Source: Rhodocyclaceae bacterium (lineage in GTDB: Bacteria; Pseudomonadota; Gammaproteobacteria; Burkholderiales; Rhodocyclaceae). From it: a DNA stretch of 45,485 bases. A program made the position numbers and the translations under genes. The notes below the pieces were generated by a model that saw only the letters and a list, made by a program, of their open reading frames with translations, did not search any database and was not told where the DNA came from. Below, piece by piece: positions 19,217 through 27,128 of the stretch; within the stretch, counting starts at the first letter, position 1, and every line of letters begins with the position of its first letter. The DNA lies in the NCBI GenBank assembly GCA_016791145.1, contig JAEUNJ010000178.1, positions 1 through 45,485 of the forward strand, written 5' to 3'.

Positions 19217-19249
19217 AAAAAACCTTCAATGTGTGGCTGGGATGCCACA
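19217..19249 (-). terminator. Possible weak terminator after dsrE2
   Basis: On the minus strand, directly after the dsrE2 stop, a 6-bp stem TGTGGC / GCCACA with a 6-base loop is followed nine bases later by six T (19217-19222). The gap between stem and T tract makes it a poor intrinsic terminator, so read-through into fadL is likely. Confidence 0.35.
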
Positions 19250-19864
19250 TCACATGAACAGGCAGACATCCGACTTCTGGGCAACGGGCAGGAAGGTGGC
19301 CGCGCCAGCGTAGTCGAGTCCGTCGATGAAGTCGTCGTGGCTGAAGCCGAACAGCTCGACGGTCATCTGGCAGGCGATGAACTTCACGTCCGCCTCCTGG
19401 GACAGGCCGCGCAGCTCCTCGATGGTCGCGACCCCGTTGTTCCGGATGGTCTGCTTCATCAGCGTCGTGGCCATCGCCTCGAAGCCCGGGATGTTGCCCT
19501 GGATGATGTTCGGAATGTTCCAGTTGATGCCCTTGAACCAGTCCGGGCCGAAGGGCATCTTCATGGGCATGCCCGGGTTCCCCAGGGGGCTCACCTTCAG
19601 GTCGGAAATGTCCTTCTTCAGGAGATTCAGTCCATAGAAGGTGAAGAAGATCTGCACGTCCCAGCCGAGGGCGGCCGCCGTCGATCCGAGGATGAAGGGG
19701 GGATAGGCCCAGTCCAGGGTTCCCTTGGTGGCGATGATCGACAGGGACGGAGTCTTCGACTCCTCGATCTCCCTGAGCTTCTCTTCGATCCGGCCGGGGA
19801 GGATTTCGTCCAGCCGCTGGCGGATCAGATCGTCGATGACGGCGATTTCGGGAGTGGCGCCCAT
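19250..19864 (-). CDS. dsrE2: DsrE2-like sulfurtransferase / sulfur carrier
   Basis: DsrE2 proteins bind or hand over persulfide sulfur together with TusA in the cytoplasm of sulfur oxidisers. The 204-residue protein begins MGATPEIAVIDDLIRQRL after a strong GGAGG five bases upstream. It contains the DsrE/DsrF/DrsH-like core: SLSIIATKGTLDWAYPPFILGSTAAALGWDVQIFFTFYGLNLL; the glycine-rich NPGMPMKMPFGPDWFKGINWNIPNII; and the cysteine motif KFIACQMTVELFGF (C165). A second cysteine is at C201 in the C-terminal CLFM. The pairing with tusA just upstream matches the known tusA-dsrE2 linkage; no rhodanese gene (rhd), often third in that set, is present here. Sequence identity to a particular DsrE2 subgroup cannot be judged by eye. 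Confidence 0.88.
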   Translation of the reverse strand: MGATPEIAVIDDLIRQRLDEILPGRIEEKLREIEESKTPSLSIIATKGTLDWAYPPFILGSTAAALGWDVQIFFTFYGLNLLKKDISDLKVSPLGNPGMPMKMPFGPDWFKGINWNIPNIIQGNIPGFEAMATTLMKQTIRNNGVATIEELRGLSQEADVKFIACQMTVELFGFSHDDFIDGLDYAGAATFLPVAQKSDVCLFM

Positions 19865-19962
19865 GGAAGCCTCCTGTAGTCCGCCCCGGAACATGGCCGG
19901 GCGGGATTAGTTAATTTGAAGATGATGAATCAGCTCGCACCGCAGCAGCGAGCAAATTGTTT

Positions 19963-19993
19963 TGATACGGGGATCACCACGGGTGATACGGGG
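19963..19993. promoter_or_regulatory. Direct and inverted repeats upstream of dsrE2
   Basis: The word TGATACGGGG occurs twice on the plus strand (19963-19972 and 19984-19993), exactly 21 bases apart, two helical turns. Between and overlapping them is an inverted repeat ATCACC-ACG-GGTGAT (19973-19987). This lies about 100 bases before the dsrE2 start, in the 197-base tusA-dsrE2 gap, and looks like a binding site for a dimeric regulator. A second weaker inverted repeat, GCTCGC / GCGAGC, lies nearer the gene (19933-19953). No clear promoter boxes were identified. Confidence 0.45.
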
Positions 19994-20061
19994 AACGCCC
20001 GGGCTTTGAACCCGGAGGCAGGCGCCGAAGGATGCCCGCCTTCCGGAAGTTCGGGGAAGCG

Positions 20062-20289
20062 TCACTTCCGCTTGATGTAGAACTCGAACTCCTTGTTGTT
20101 CTCGGCCGAGGAGAGGAGTTCGTTCCCCGTCTGTTTCGCGAAGGCGGCGAAGTCCTTCACGGAGCCGGGATCTGTGGCCATGATGCGCAGGACCTGGCCG
20201 GACGTCATGTCGTTGAGCGTCTTCTTCGCGCGCAGGATGGGCAGGGGGCAGTTCAGGCCACGGGCGTCGAGTTCCTTGTCGAAATTCAT
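20062..20289 (-). CDS. tusA: Sulfur carrier protein TusA
   Basis: TusA carries sulfane sulfur as a persulfide on one cysteine and feeds it to tRNA thiolation, molybdenum cofactor synthesis or, in sulfur oxidisers, to the Dsr or Hdr-like oxidation route. The 75-residue protein shows the family core: LDARGLNCPLPILRAKKTLNDM with the CPxP motif (C14), then SGQVLRIMATDPGSVKDFAAFAKQTGNELL and the C-terminal EFEFYIKRK. It lies between soeC and dsrE2 with a promoter of its own, and the dsrE2 neighbour argues for the sulfur-oxidation TusA rather than the tRNA-modification one. Confidence 0.95.
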   Translation of the reverse strand: MNFDKELDARGLNCPLPILRAKKTLNDMTSGQVLRIMATDPGSVKDFAAFAKQTGNELLSSAENNKEFEFYIKRK

Positions 20290-20323
20290 TTGTCTTCCTC
20301 GCAGGTGTGTTGTGGGTGTTACG

Positions 20324-20374
20324 GGAACGGTTGTATCAACCGTTCCTTATAAACCAGCCGGTCCGATCATTCAA
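20324..20374 (-). promoter_or_regulatory. tusA promoter with a 10-3-10 inverted repeat at the start site
   Basis: On the minus strand TTGAAT (-35, 20369-20374) is followed after exactly 17 bases by TATAAG (-10, 20346-20351). A perfect inverted repeat, GGAACGGTTG - 3 bases - CAACCGTTCC (20324-20346), begins at the end of the -10 and covers the expected start of transcription. This is where a repressor would block. It has no T tract, so a terminator of soeC is less likely than an operator, although the RNA hairpin could also protect the soe or tusA message. Confidence 0.7.
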
Positions 20375-20398
20375 TAGCCCTGATCAGGAAAGCCGCAT

Positions 20399-21376
20399 TC
20401 ATGCCATCGACCGGTAGTACAGATTCTGGGGATGATTCGCTTCCGCGAAGAAATACCAGCGCTCAGCGATCAATCCCGCATATTGCACGATAAAAACAAA
20501 CAATGCCCCTCCGACGCCTCCGGCGGTTCCGGCGCCGAGCAGCAAGGTCGGGACGACGAATGCGGCGAGCAGGAAGCCCCATTTGACGCCCTTGAGCCAC
20601 GCGCCGGTGCGCCCGTGGAAGAACTCCCGGGTGTTGAAGGAACCGCCCATGAATCCCTGGGATCTCTGGACGATGCGCGGATGCTTGACGCCGATGGCCG
20701 ACTGGACGGTCGAACCCGGACGCAGGCGCCGGTTCCGCCAGAGCGAGGCGCCGCGTCCGACCAGGCCCAGGAAGGTGATGATGGCCGCCCAGCCGGCGAA
20801 GAAGGGGACGAGGGCAGGCGCGGCCACCGCGGCCAGGCCCGCGGCCAGGGTGAACCCCGAGGCGCCACCGAGCAGGACGAAATTGATCACCGTCAGCGGC
20901 GTGTGCCACTCCCGCAGGAAGCGCAGGCAGGCATAGACCATGCCGGTGCAGACGAACAGCAGGAAAGCCAGCACGGTGCCGGCAACGCCGAGGACGGCCG
21001 TCGGATCGACGGGCAGCCCCGAGGGAAGCACGAGCAGGACGGGACGCCAGTCCAGCCAATGGGCGAGGCCATAGAGGAAGACCGTCCCCATGAACGCCGG
21101 AAGGACGATGACCTCCCGCGACAGCCAGGAGGTGCGCCACTGGGTCGCCGCACGCCAGGCCCGCTCGGGTCGCCCGAGGTGGAAGAAGGACGCCAGCAGC
21201 CCGGCCGCCAGGAAGGCCAGGGCCAGCAATGACCCGGGGCCGTAGAAGCCCGGGCCGGTCTGGGCCGGCAGCAGGTCGAAGGCGGCATAGGTCTGGGCGG
21301 TGAACAAGGCCAGGAACAGGCCCTGGCCCGCGCCGATCAGCGTCGTGAGGAAGATGACGGAAAAGGCCGGATGCAC
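20399..21376 (-). CDS. soeC: Sulfite:quinone oxidoreductase membrane subunit (DmsC/NrfD-type)
   Basis: SoeC anchors the SoeAB catalytic pair to the inner membrane and passes electrons to quinone. The 325-residue protein has about eight membrane helices in the DmsC style: VIFLTTLIGAGQGLFLALFTA first, then SLLALAFLAAGLLASFFHLGRPERAWRA with the conserved histidine, and HTPLTVINFVLLGGASGF near the middle. No haem-ligand pattern of a b-type cytochrome was evident. It is 58 bases after soeB on the same strand and is the last gene of soeABC. A DMSO or polysulfide reductase anchor would look similar; the partner subunits and the sulfur-oxidation context favour Soe. Confidence 0.82.
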   Translation of the reverse strand: MHPAFSVIFLTTLIGAGQGLFLALFTAQTYAAFDLLPAQTGPGFYGPGSLLALAFLAAGLLASFFHLGRPERAWRAATQWRTSWLSREVIVLPAFMGTVFLYGLAHWLDWRPVLLVLPSGLPVDPTAVLGVAGTVLAFLLFVCTGMVYACLRFLREWHTPLTVINFVLLGGASGFTLAAGLAAVAAPALVPFFAGWAAIITFLGLVGRGASLWRNRRLRPGSTVQSAIGVKHPRIVQRSQGFMGGSFNTREFFHGRTGAWLKGVKWGFLLAAFVVPTLLLGAGTAGGVGGALFVFIVQYAGLIAERWYFFAEANHPQNLYYRSMA

Positions 21377-21434
21377 GGTTACTCCCGGACGATGCCGGTT
21401 GCAAAGAGGGGACGGAGGCGGAATCGCATGGCCC

Positions 21435-22163
21435 TCACCAGGAGAAGTCGTCCATGGTCGGCTCCGCCTTCGACGGCCCGGGTTGCTGCCGGTCGACGCG
21501 CAGCGGATTGTCCGCGCGGACCAGTTCGTCCTCGTGGATGCGGATCCGCGTCTTGCGGCGCGGCAGGTAGTGGTTGGACGGATGGGTGCCCCATTCGGGC
21601 ATCAGCGGGTACCCCCCCTCCTCCCGGATGGCCCGGGACACGACGGAATCCGGATCGTGGATGTCGCCGAACAGCCGGGCGCCGGGCGGGCAGGCCTTCA
21701 CGCAGGCGGGCTTGCGGTCCGCTTCCGGCAGGCGGGCGTCGTAGATCCGGTCCACGCAGAGGGTGCATTTCTTCATCACCTTCTGGTCCTCGTCGAACTC
21801 GCGCACGCCATAGGGGCAGGCCCAGGAGCAGTACTTGCACCCGATGCATTTGTCGTAGTCCACGAGGACGATGCCGTCCTCCTTGCGCTTGTAGGAGGCG
21901 CCCGTCGGGCACACCGGGACGCAGGGCGGGTCCTCGCAATGCAGGCAGGACTTCGGGAAATGCACCGTCTCGGTGTTCGGAAACTCGCCGACCTCGAAGG
22001 TCTGCACCCGGTTGAAGAAGGTGCCCGTCGGGTCCTTGCCGTAGGGGTTCAGGTCCGTCATGGGCCCGGCGCTGCCGGAGGTGTTCCACTCCTTGCAGCT
22101 CGTCACGCAGGCGTGGCAGCCGACGCAGACGTTGAGGTCGATCACCAGCGCGAGTTGGGTCAT
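21435..22163 (-). CDS. soeB: Sulfite:quinone oxidoreductase iron-sulfur subunit
   Basis: SoeB wires electrons from the molybdenum subunit to the membrane subunit. The 242-residue protein has four ferredoxin-type cysteine groups for four [4Fe-4S] clusters: CVGCHACVTSC (C13-C23), CLHCEDPPCVPVC (C73-C85), CIGCKYCSWAC (C106-C116) and C133/C136 with C154/C158 (CTLC ... CVKAC). The spacing is that of the DmsB/PsrB/SoeB family. No Tat or Sec signal is present, so the catalytic side faces the cytoplasm. It overlaps soeA by four bases. The C-terminal tail (RVDRQQPGPSKAEPTMDDFSW) is the least conserved part. Confidence 0.88.
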   Translation of the reverse strand: MTQLALVIDLNVCVGCHACVTSCKEWNTSGSAGPMTDLNPYGKDPTGTFFNRVQTFEVGEFPNTETVHFPKSCLHCEDPPCVPVCPTGASYKRKEDGIVLVDYDKCIGCKYCSWACPYGVREFDEDQKVMKKCTLCVDRIYDARLPEADRKPACVKACPPGARLFGDIHDPDSVVSRAIREEGGYPLMPEWGTHPSNHYLPRRKTRIRIHEDELVRADNPLRVDRQQPGPSKAEPTMDDFSW

Positions 22164-25057
22164 CGTCCACCCCCGCCCAGCTTGCGGCCCAGGTAGGCGA
22201 GGATGCCCTTGCGCACCTCCATGCCGGGGTAGGGCTTCAGCGCCGGGAACTGGGGCGAGGTCTCCTCCGGCTCACCCGGATCCGCCTTGACGATGCGCAC
22301 CCGGACGTCGTACCAGGCAGCCTGGCCGGTGACGGGGTCGGAATTGGAGACCGTGGCACCGTCCCGGGTGTGCAGTTCCTCGGAGATCAGGTGATTGAGC
22401 AGGAAGCCGCGCCGGGACTCGTTGGCGTCCTCCGCCAGGTTCCAGGCGCCCCTGGCCTTGCCGATGGCATTCCATGTCCACACGGTGCCCGGCTCCACGG
22501 CCTCGGAATGGCGGGCCATGCAGCGCACCCGGCCCCACTGGCTCTCCACCCAGATCCAGTCCCCGTCCCCGATCCCCGCGACACGCGCGGTGTGGCTGTT
22601 CACGAAAAGGTAGTTGTGGGCGTGGATCTGCCGCAGCCAGGCATTCTGGGAGTCCCAGGAGTGGTACATGGCCATGGGCCGCTGGGTGATCGCCGCGAGG
22701 GGATACTTCTGCCGGTCCGTGAGTTCCGCCTCCAGCGGATCGTAATAGAAGGGCAACGGGTCGAAGTAGGTCTCCACCCGCTTCCTCAGGTGCTCCGGCG
22801 GCTTGCGGGAGAAGCCCTTGCCCCGGGCCGCCTGCCGGAAGCGCATCAGCACTTCCGAGTAGATGTGGATCGGGATGGGCTCGGCGTAGCGGGTGATCCG
22901 GTTGCGCTGGGACCATTCGAGATACCCGCGGTTCCAGTTCCGCATGTACTGGTAGCTCTTCGGCAGTTCGTAGTGGAAGACGCAATCGTGCTTCTGGTAC
23001 ATCTCCCACTGGCTGGGGTTGGGCTCGCCGCGCATGGACTTCTCGCCGCCCTTGCCCCGCCAGCCGGCCAGGAAGCCGATTCCCGAGCCGGGTTCCGTCT
23101 CGAAGTTGACGATGAAGTCGGGATAATCCCGGAACTTGCGCTGGCCGTCCTTCGTCGTGAAGGCCGGCAGCTTCAGTCGCGAGCCCAGTTCGATCAGCAC
23201 GTCCTGGAAGGGCTTGCACTCGCCCGTGGGCGGCACCACGGGCACCCGCACCGAATCCACCGGGCCGTCGAATTCCGAGATCGGCCGGTCCAGGATGGAC
23301 ATCACGTCGTGCCGTTCCAGGTAGGTGGTGTCCGGCAGGATCAGGTCCGCGAAGGCGGTCATCTCCGAATGGAAGGCGTCGGCGACGACGATGAACGGGA
23401 TCCGGTACTCGCCGTCCTCGTCCTTGTCGTTCAGCATCTTCCGGACCTCGACCGCGTTCATGGTCGAGTTCCAGGCCATGTTGGCCATGAAGATCAGGAG
23501 CGTGTCGATCCGGTACGGATCGCCCCGCCAGGCATTGGTGATCGCGTTGTGCATCAGCCCGTGCACCGACAGCGGGTATTCCCAGGAGAAGCCCTTGTCG
23601 ATCCGCACGGGCTTCCCCTCGCCATCGACGAAGAGGTCATCGGGATCGGCGGGCCAGCCCAGGGGCATGCCGTCGAGCGGCGTGTTCGGCCGCACGGCGC
23701 GGGGATCGTTGGGCGGTCGGGCGCAGGGCGGTATGGGCCGCGGGAACGGCACCTTGTGGCGGAAGCCGCCGGGGCGGTCGATGGTGCCCAGGATGGACAT
23801 CAGGATGCCCAGGGCGCGGATGGTCTGGAAGCCGTTGGAATGGGCCGCCAGGCCCCGCATGGCGTGGAAGGCCACCGGATTGCCGGTGACCGTGTCGTGC
23901 TCCCGGCCCCACGCGTCGGTCCACGCCACCGGCAGTTCGATGCGCTGGTCCCGGGCCACGACGCCCATCTCGTGGGCCAGGCGGCGGATGGTGTCCGCCG
24001 GGATGCCCGTGATCTGGCTCGCCCACTCCGGCGTGTAGTCCTTGACCCGTTCCTGCAGGAGCTGGAAGGCCGGTTTGACGGGGGTGCCGTCGTGGAGCCT
24101 GAAATCCCCGAGGAGAAAGGGGTCGGCCCCCGGCGTGTGCGTCACCACCGGCCGGTTCGTGTTGCGGTCCCACCAGAGCTTGTCCTGGGGATCGTAGCAA
24201 GCCTCCTCCTCGGGCACCTCGGTACGCACGAACATGCCGAACTCGTCGTTCGCCTCGTCCACGTTCACCAGCTCGCCGGCATTGCTGTACTGGACCAGGA
24301 ACTCCCGGTCGTACAAGCCCTTGTCGATGATCTCGTGGATGACGGCCAGCAGGAAGGCGCCATCGGTGCCCGGGCGGATGGGCACCCATTCGTCGGCGAT
24401 GGCCGAGTAGCCGGTGCGCACCGGGTTGATGGAGACGAAGCGGCCGCCCTGGCGCTTGAACTTCGACAGGGCGATCTTCAGCGGGTTGGAATGGTGGTCC
24501 TCCGCCGTGCCGATCATGACGAACAGCTTGGCCCGGTCCAGGTCCGGACCGCCGAATTCCCAGAACGAGCCGCCGATGGTGTAGATCAGGCCCGCCGCCA
24601 TGTTGACCGAGCAGAATCCGCCGTGGGCCGCATAGTTGGGCGTGCCGAACTGGCGGGCGAACAGGCCGGTCAGCGCCTGCATCTGGTCACGCCCCGTGAA
24701 TAGCGCGAACTTCTTCGGGTCGGTGGCGCGGATCCTGGCCAGCCTCTCGGCCAGCACGGAGAAGGCTTCCTCCCAGGAGATGGGCTCGAAGGCCCCTTCG
24801 CCCCGCTCGGCGCCGGCCTTGCGGCGCAGGGGCCGGGTCAGGCGGGCCGGGGAGTACTGCTTCATGATGCCCGAGCTGCCCTTGGCGCAGATCACGCCCT
24901 GGTTCAGGGGGTGGTCCGGGTTGCCGTCGATGTAGCGCACCTGGCCGTCCCGCAGGTGGACGCGGATGCCGCAACGGCAGGCGCACATGTAGCAGGTGGT
25001 CTTCTTGACCTCCAGCACGGCATCTTCGGAATGGGGCGGCGGCGCTAGGCGCTGCAT
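22160..25057 (-). CDS. soeA: Sulfite:quinone oxidoreductase molybdopterin subunit
   Basis: SoeA oxidises sulfite to sulfate at a bis-MGD molybdenum centre. The 965-residue protein starts MQRLAPPPHSEDAVL. A long in-frame extension upstream is rejected because it lacks family character. An N-terminal [4Fe-4S] site has C22, C25, C29 and C57 (TCYMCACRCG ... GVICAKG). The molybdopterin oxidoreductase domain follows, with AHGGFCSVNMAAG at about 145-156, where C149 is the likely Mo ligand by position, and GTAEDHHSNPLK. The C-terminal molydopterin-dinucleotide-binding domain includes RPMAMYHSWDSQNAWLRQIHAHNYLFVN. There is no twin-arginine signal, as expected for cytoplasmic SoeA and unlike DMSO or periplasmic thiosulfate reductases. 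Soe and polysulfide reductase subunits are homologous; cofactor direction cannot be read from sequence. Confidence 0.82.
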   Translation of the reverse strand: MQRLAPPPHSEDAVLEVKKTTCYMCACRCGIRVHLRDGQVRYIDGNPDHPLNQGVICAKGSSGIMKQYSPARLTRPLRRKAGAERGEGAFEPISWEEAFSVLAERLARIRATDPKKFALFTGRDQMQALTGLFARQFGTPNYAAHGGFCSVNMAAGLIYTIGGSFWEFGGPDLDRAKLFVMIGTAEDHHSNPLKIALSKFKRQGGRFVSINPVRTGYSAIADEWVPIRPGTDGAFLLAVIHEIIDKGLYDREFLVQYSNAGELVNVDEANDEFGMFVRTEVPEEEACYDPQDKLWWDRNTNRPVVTHTPGADPFLLGDFRLHDGTPVKPAFQLLQERVKDYTPEWASQITGIPADTIRRLAHEMGVVARDQRIELPVAWTDAWGREHDTVTGNPVAFHAMRGLAAHSNGFQTIRALGILMSILGTIDRPGGFRHKVPFPRPIPPCARPPNDPRAVRPNTPLDGMPLGWPADPDDLFVDGEGKPVRIDKGFSWEYPLSVHGLMHNAITNAWRGDPYRIDTLLIFMANMAWNSTMNAVEVRKMLNDKDEDGEYRIPFIVVADAFHSEMTAFADLILPDTTYLERHDVMSILDRPISEFDGPVDSVRVPVVPPTGECKPFQDVLIELGSRLKLPAFTTKDGQRKFRDYPDFIVNFETEPGSGIGFLAGWRGKGGEKSMRGEPNPSQWEMYQKHDCVFHYELPKSYQYMRNWNRGYLEWSQRNRITRYAEPIPIHIYSEVLMRFRQAARGKGFSRKPPEHLRKRVETYFDPLPFYYDPLEAELTDRQKYPLAAITQRPMAMYHSWDSQNAWLRQIHAHNYLFVNSHTARVAGIGDGDWIWVESQWGRVRCMARHSEAVEPGTVWTWNAIGKARGAWNLAEDANESRRGFLLNHLISEELHTRDGATVSNSDPVTGQAAWYDVRVRIVKADPGEPEETSPQFPALKPYPGMEVRKGILAYLGRKLGGGGR

Positions 25058-25145
25058 GGGATTTCCGTCTCTCCAGGGGATCCCGCCATCGGGGAGCGGC
25101 GCGAAGTGGCGGCCGGCCCGCGGGACTACATTAGAAATTTGCGAT

Positions 25146-25174
25146 ATTCTGACCGACCCGTCGGAACGGCACAA
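25146..25174 (-). promoter_or_regulatory. Candidate soeABC promoter with an inverted repeat in its spacer
   Basis: On the minus strand TTGTGC (-35, 25169-25174) and CAGAAT (-10, 25146-25151) are 17 bases apart. The spacer holds the inverted repeat CCGAC-2-GTCGG (25153-25164). The boxes are moderate, which fits a promoter needing an activator. It is about 90 bases before the soeA start codon. Confidence 0.45.
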
Positions 25175-25209
25175 TGGGAATGTTCTTATTTCCCGATAAG
25201 GCGCCGTGA

Positions 25210-25239
25210 TTGTTGAAGCCTGAACTTTGGCGCTACAGT
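25210..25239 (+). promoter_or_regulatory. Candidate promoter of the gene at 25261
   Basis: TTGTTG (25210-25215) and TACAGT (25234-25239) are 18 bases apart, and the transcript would begin only about 15 bases before the start codon's ribosome site. It is divergent from the soeA promoter 35 bases away. Moderate match only. Confidence 0.35.
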
Positions 25240-25260
25240 GCGCCCTCCCGGAGGACAACC

Positions 25261-25674
25261 ATGACCACCATCCCCGATTTCACCGACGGCGAGATGCAAC
25301 TCGCCCACCAGACCCTGTTCGAGCGCTACGGACGCATTGTGCCCCTGCAGGTGGCCGACGTGGAACTGCGACTCGACCCGGCCAGCGAGGACCTGTCCTC
25401 CTGTCCCAGCCTCTACTGGGAGGAACGGGGCGCCCACTTCGTGGTCAGCAAGACAGGCGACGCCGGCTTTCGCTGCCAGTTCTTCTATACGGACGTGGAG
25501 CAGTTCGGCACCGGCCGCGACGAGTACGACAGCCTCGGCGACTGCCTCGTGACGCTGCTGCGCGTCCAGGCCGACCACGAGCGGGAAAGGGCCGGGGTGA
25601 AGAACGGCATGACCGCCGTCGACTTCGACAAGGCCGGGGGCGACGAGGAATACCACCCGCCCCTGATCATCTGA
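25261..25674 (+). CDS. Conserved-looking hypothetical protein
   Basis: The 137-residue protein starts at the ATG after a strong GGAGG site (MTTIPDFTDGEMQLAHQTLFERYG). It looks soluble and acidic, with no membrane helix or signal peptide. Notable stretches are VADVELRLDPASEDLSSCPSLYWEERGAHFVVSKTGDAGFRCQFFY and GRDEYDSLGDCLVTLLRVQADHERE. It contains three cysteines that are not in a known metal motif. I do not recognise the family. It is followed 14 bases later by a phosphoesterase gene on the same strand, so the two probably form one unit, divergent from soeABC. Confidence 0.8.
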   Translation: MTTIPDFTDGEMQLAHQTLFERYGRIVPLQVADVELRLDPASEDLSSCPSLYWEERGAHFVVSKTGDAGFRCQFFYTDVEQFGTGRDEYDSLGDCLVTLLRVQADHERERAGVKNGMTAVDFDKAGGDEEYHPPLII

Positions 25675-25688
25675 CGGGCGCGCGCACC

Positions 25689-26204
25689 GTGAAGGTCTGC
25701 ATCGTCTCCGACAGCCACGACCGGGGCCCCATGCTGGCGGCAGCCGTGGAACAGGCCCGGTCCGAGGGTGCCGCGGCGGTGATCCACTGCGGCGACCTGA
25801 TCGGCGTGAACACCGTCAAGGCGTCCCTGAAGCTCGGCCTGCCGCTGCACGTGATCCACGGCAACAACCTGGGCGACCTGGTGGCCCTCGCCCGCATCGC
25901 CTGCGGCTCCGAAGGCCTGCTGAACTACCACGGCCGGGATGCCACCATCGTGCTGCACGGCAGGCGGATCTTCGTCACCCACTACCCGCACTATGGCCAC
26001 GGCATGGCCTGCACGGGCGACTACGACCTGGTCTGCTGCGGCCACAGCCACGAGCCGCTGGTCACCCGGCAGCCCAACGTGAAGGGCGGCGCCAGCTGGC
26101 TGGTGAACCCCGGCACCGTCGCCGGCCTGGGCGCCCCGGCCGCCACGTGGATCCTCGGCGACCTGGAAACGATGGACTTCCAGGTCCGCGAACTGCCCCG
26201 CTGA
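25689..26204 (+). CDS. YfcE-type metallophosphoesterase
   Basis: The 171-residue protein has the full calcineurin-like phosphoesterase motif set of the small YfcE/MJ0936 family. DSH appears in VCIVSDSHDRG, GDL in VIHCGDLIG, GNN in HVIHGNNLGD (the family's GNxD site), then THYPHYGHG and the final CGHSHEP, which together bind two metal ions. The family hydrolyses phosphodiesters in vitro; the cellular substrate is unknown. The start is a GTG at 25689 giving VKVCIVSDSHD; it needs no further N-terminus. It is convergent with the LysR gene, leaving only four bases between them. Confidence 0.9.
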   Translation: MKVCIVSDSHDRGPMLAAAVEQARSEGAAAVIHCGDLIGVNTVKASLKLGLPLHVIHGNNLGDLVALARIACGSEGLLNYHGRDATIVLHGRRIFVTHYPHYGHGMACTGDYDLVCCGHSHEPLVTRQPNVKGGASWLVNPGTVAGLGAPAATWILGDLETMDFQVRELPR

Positions 26205-26208
26205 GGGC

Positions 26209-27120
26209 TCAGGCAGGCGCGCCCCCGAACACCTTGCGCTGGCTGGCCTGGACCACGGCCAGGATTCCCGGGTCGGTGAGGCGGCGCTCCGTGGTGATGG
26301 CGTAGAGCTGTTCGGTCACCGACTCTATCCTGCCGATGGCCTTCACCCCGTACTGGCGGCGCACGTCCCGGGCGATGGCCGACGGCGCCACGAAAAGGCC
26401 CGCCCCCGCCTGGCCGAAGGACTGGATCAGCGCGCTGTCGTCGAACTCGCCGACAATGCGCGGGAAGATCCCCCGGGACTCGAACCAGTGGATCAGCTTC
26501 GGCCGCACGGCCACGTCCTCGCCGGGCAGGAGGAAGGGGGCGCCGTGCAACAGCCCCGGGAATCCGCCGGAGAGGGTGCGCGCCAGGGCCGGGGCACCGA
26601 ACACGGTCAGGTCGCTCTCCCCCATCAGGTGGTTGTAGCCCCGGACGTTGAGCTTTGCGGGCATGGGCCTGTCGGCGATCACCATGTCGAGGCGATGCAC
26701 CGCCATGTCCGCCAGCAGCGAGGACAAGGGCCCCTCGCGGCAGACCAGACGGCCGGCGTCGCCGCTGCTCAGGGCCGGTTCCACCACCCGGTAGGCGACG
26801 GACTTCGGCACCGAATCGGCGATTCCGATGCGCAACGGCGCCCCCAGCGGCGCGGTGCGGTCCTGGGCGAGCCGCAGGACCTCGTCGCCCAGGGCGAAGA
26901 TCTCGTCCGCGCAGGCGAAGACCCGCCGCCCGGTTTCCGTGAGTTCCAGGCCGCGACCCGCCTTGCGCAGCAGTTCCACCCCGAGGCTCGCCTCGAGTTC
27001 CCGCAGCTGGCCGCTGATCGACTGGGGCGTCAGGTGCAGCTGTTCGCCGGCCCGGGCGATGCTGCCCGCCTTGCCGACCATCCAGAAATAGCGCAGGTGC
27101 TTGTAGTTGAGCTGGGCCAT
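26209..27120 (-). CDS. LysR-family transcriptional regulator, NhaR-like
   Basis: The 303-residue protein begins [47 protein letters not shown], the N-terminal winged helix-turn-helix of a LysR regulator in the form typical of NhaR (LNYxHLxYFW). The C-terminal substrate-binding domain follows ([22 protein letters not shown], through [17 protein letters not shown]). NhaR in E. coli activates the sodium/proton antiporter nhaA; no nhaA gene is here. It is divergent from htpX, and the AT-rich gap holds TTCGAA repeats that could be its own operator. It might control htpX, or the soe or qmo genes on either side. Confidence 0.9.
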   Translation of the reverse strand: MAQLNYKHLRYFWMVGKAGSIARAGEQLHLTPQSISGQLRELEASLGVELLRKAGRGLELTETGRRVFACADEIFALGDEVLRLAQDRTAPLGAPLRIGIADSVPKSVAYRVVEPALSSGDAGRLVCREGPLSSLLADMAVHRLDMVIADRPMPAKLNVRGYNHLMGESDLTVFGAPALARTLSGGFPGLLHGAPFLLPGEDVAVRPKLIHWFESRGIFPRIVGEFDDSALIQSFGQAGAGLFVAPSAIARDVRRQYGVKAIGRIESVTEQLYAITTERRLTDPGILAVVQASQRKVFGGAPA

Positions 27121-27128
27121 GGCGGACT

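Noticed and set aside
20399..25057. DMSO reductase, tetrathionate reductase or polysulfide reductase identity for the three-subunit molybdoenzyme
   Set aside because: No twin-arginine signal is present on the molybdenum subunit, and the FCSVNMAAG region plus tusA/dsrE2 neighbours fit Soe better. Not excluded, because the families are homologous.
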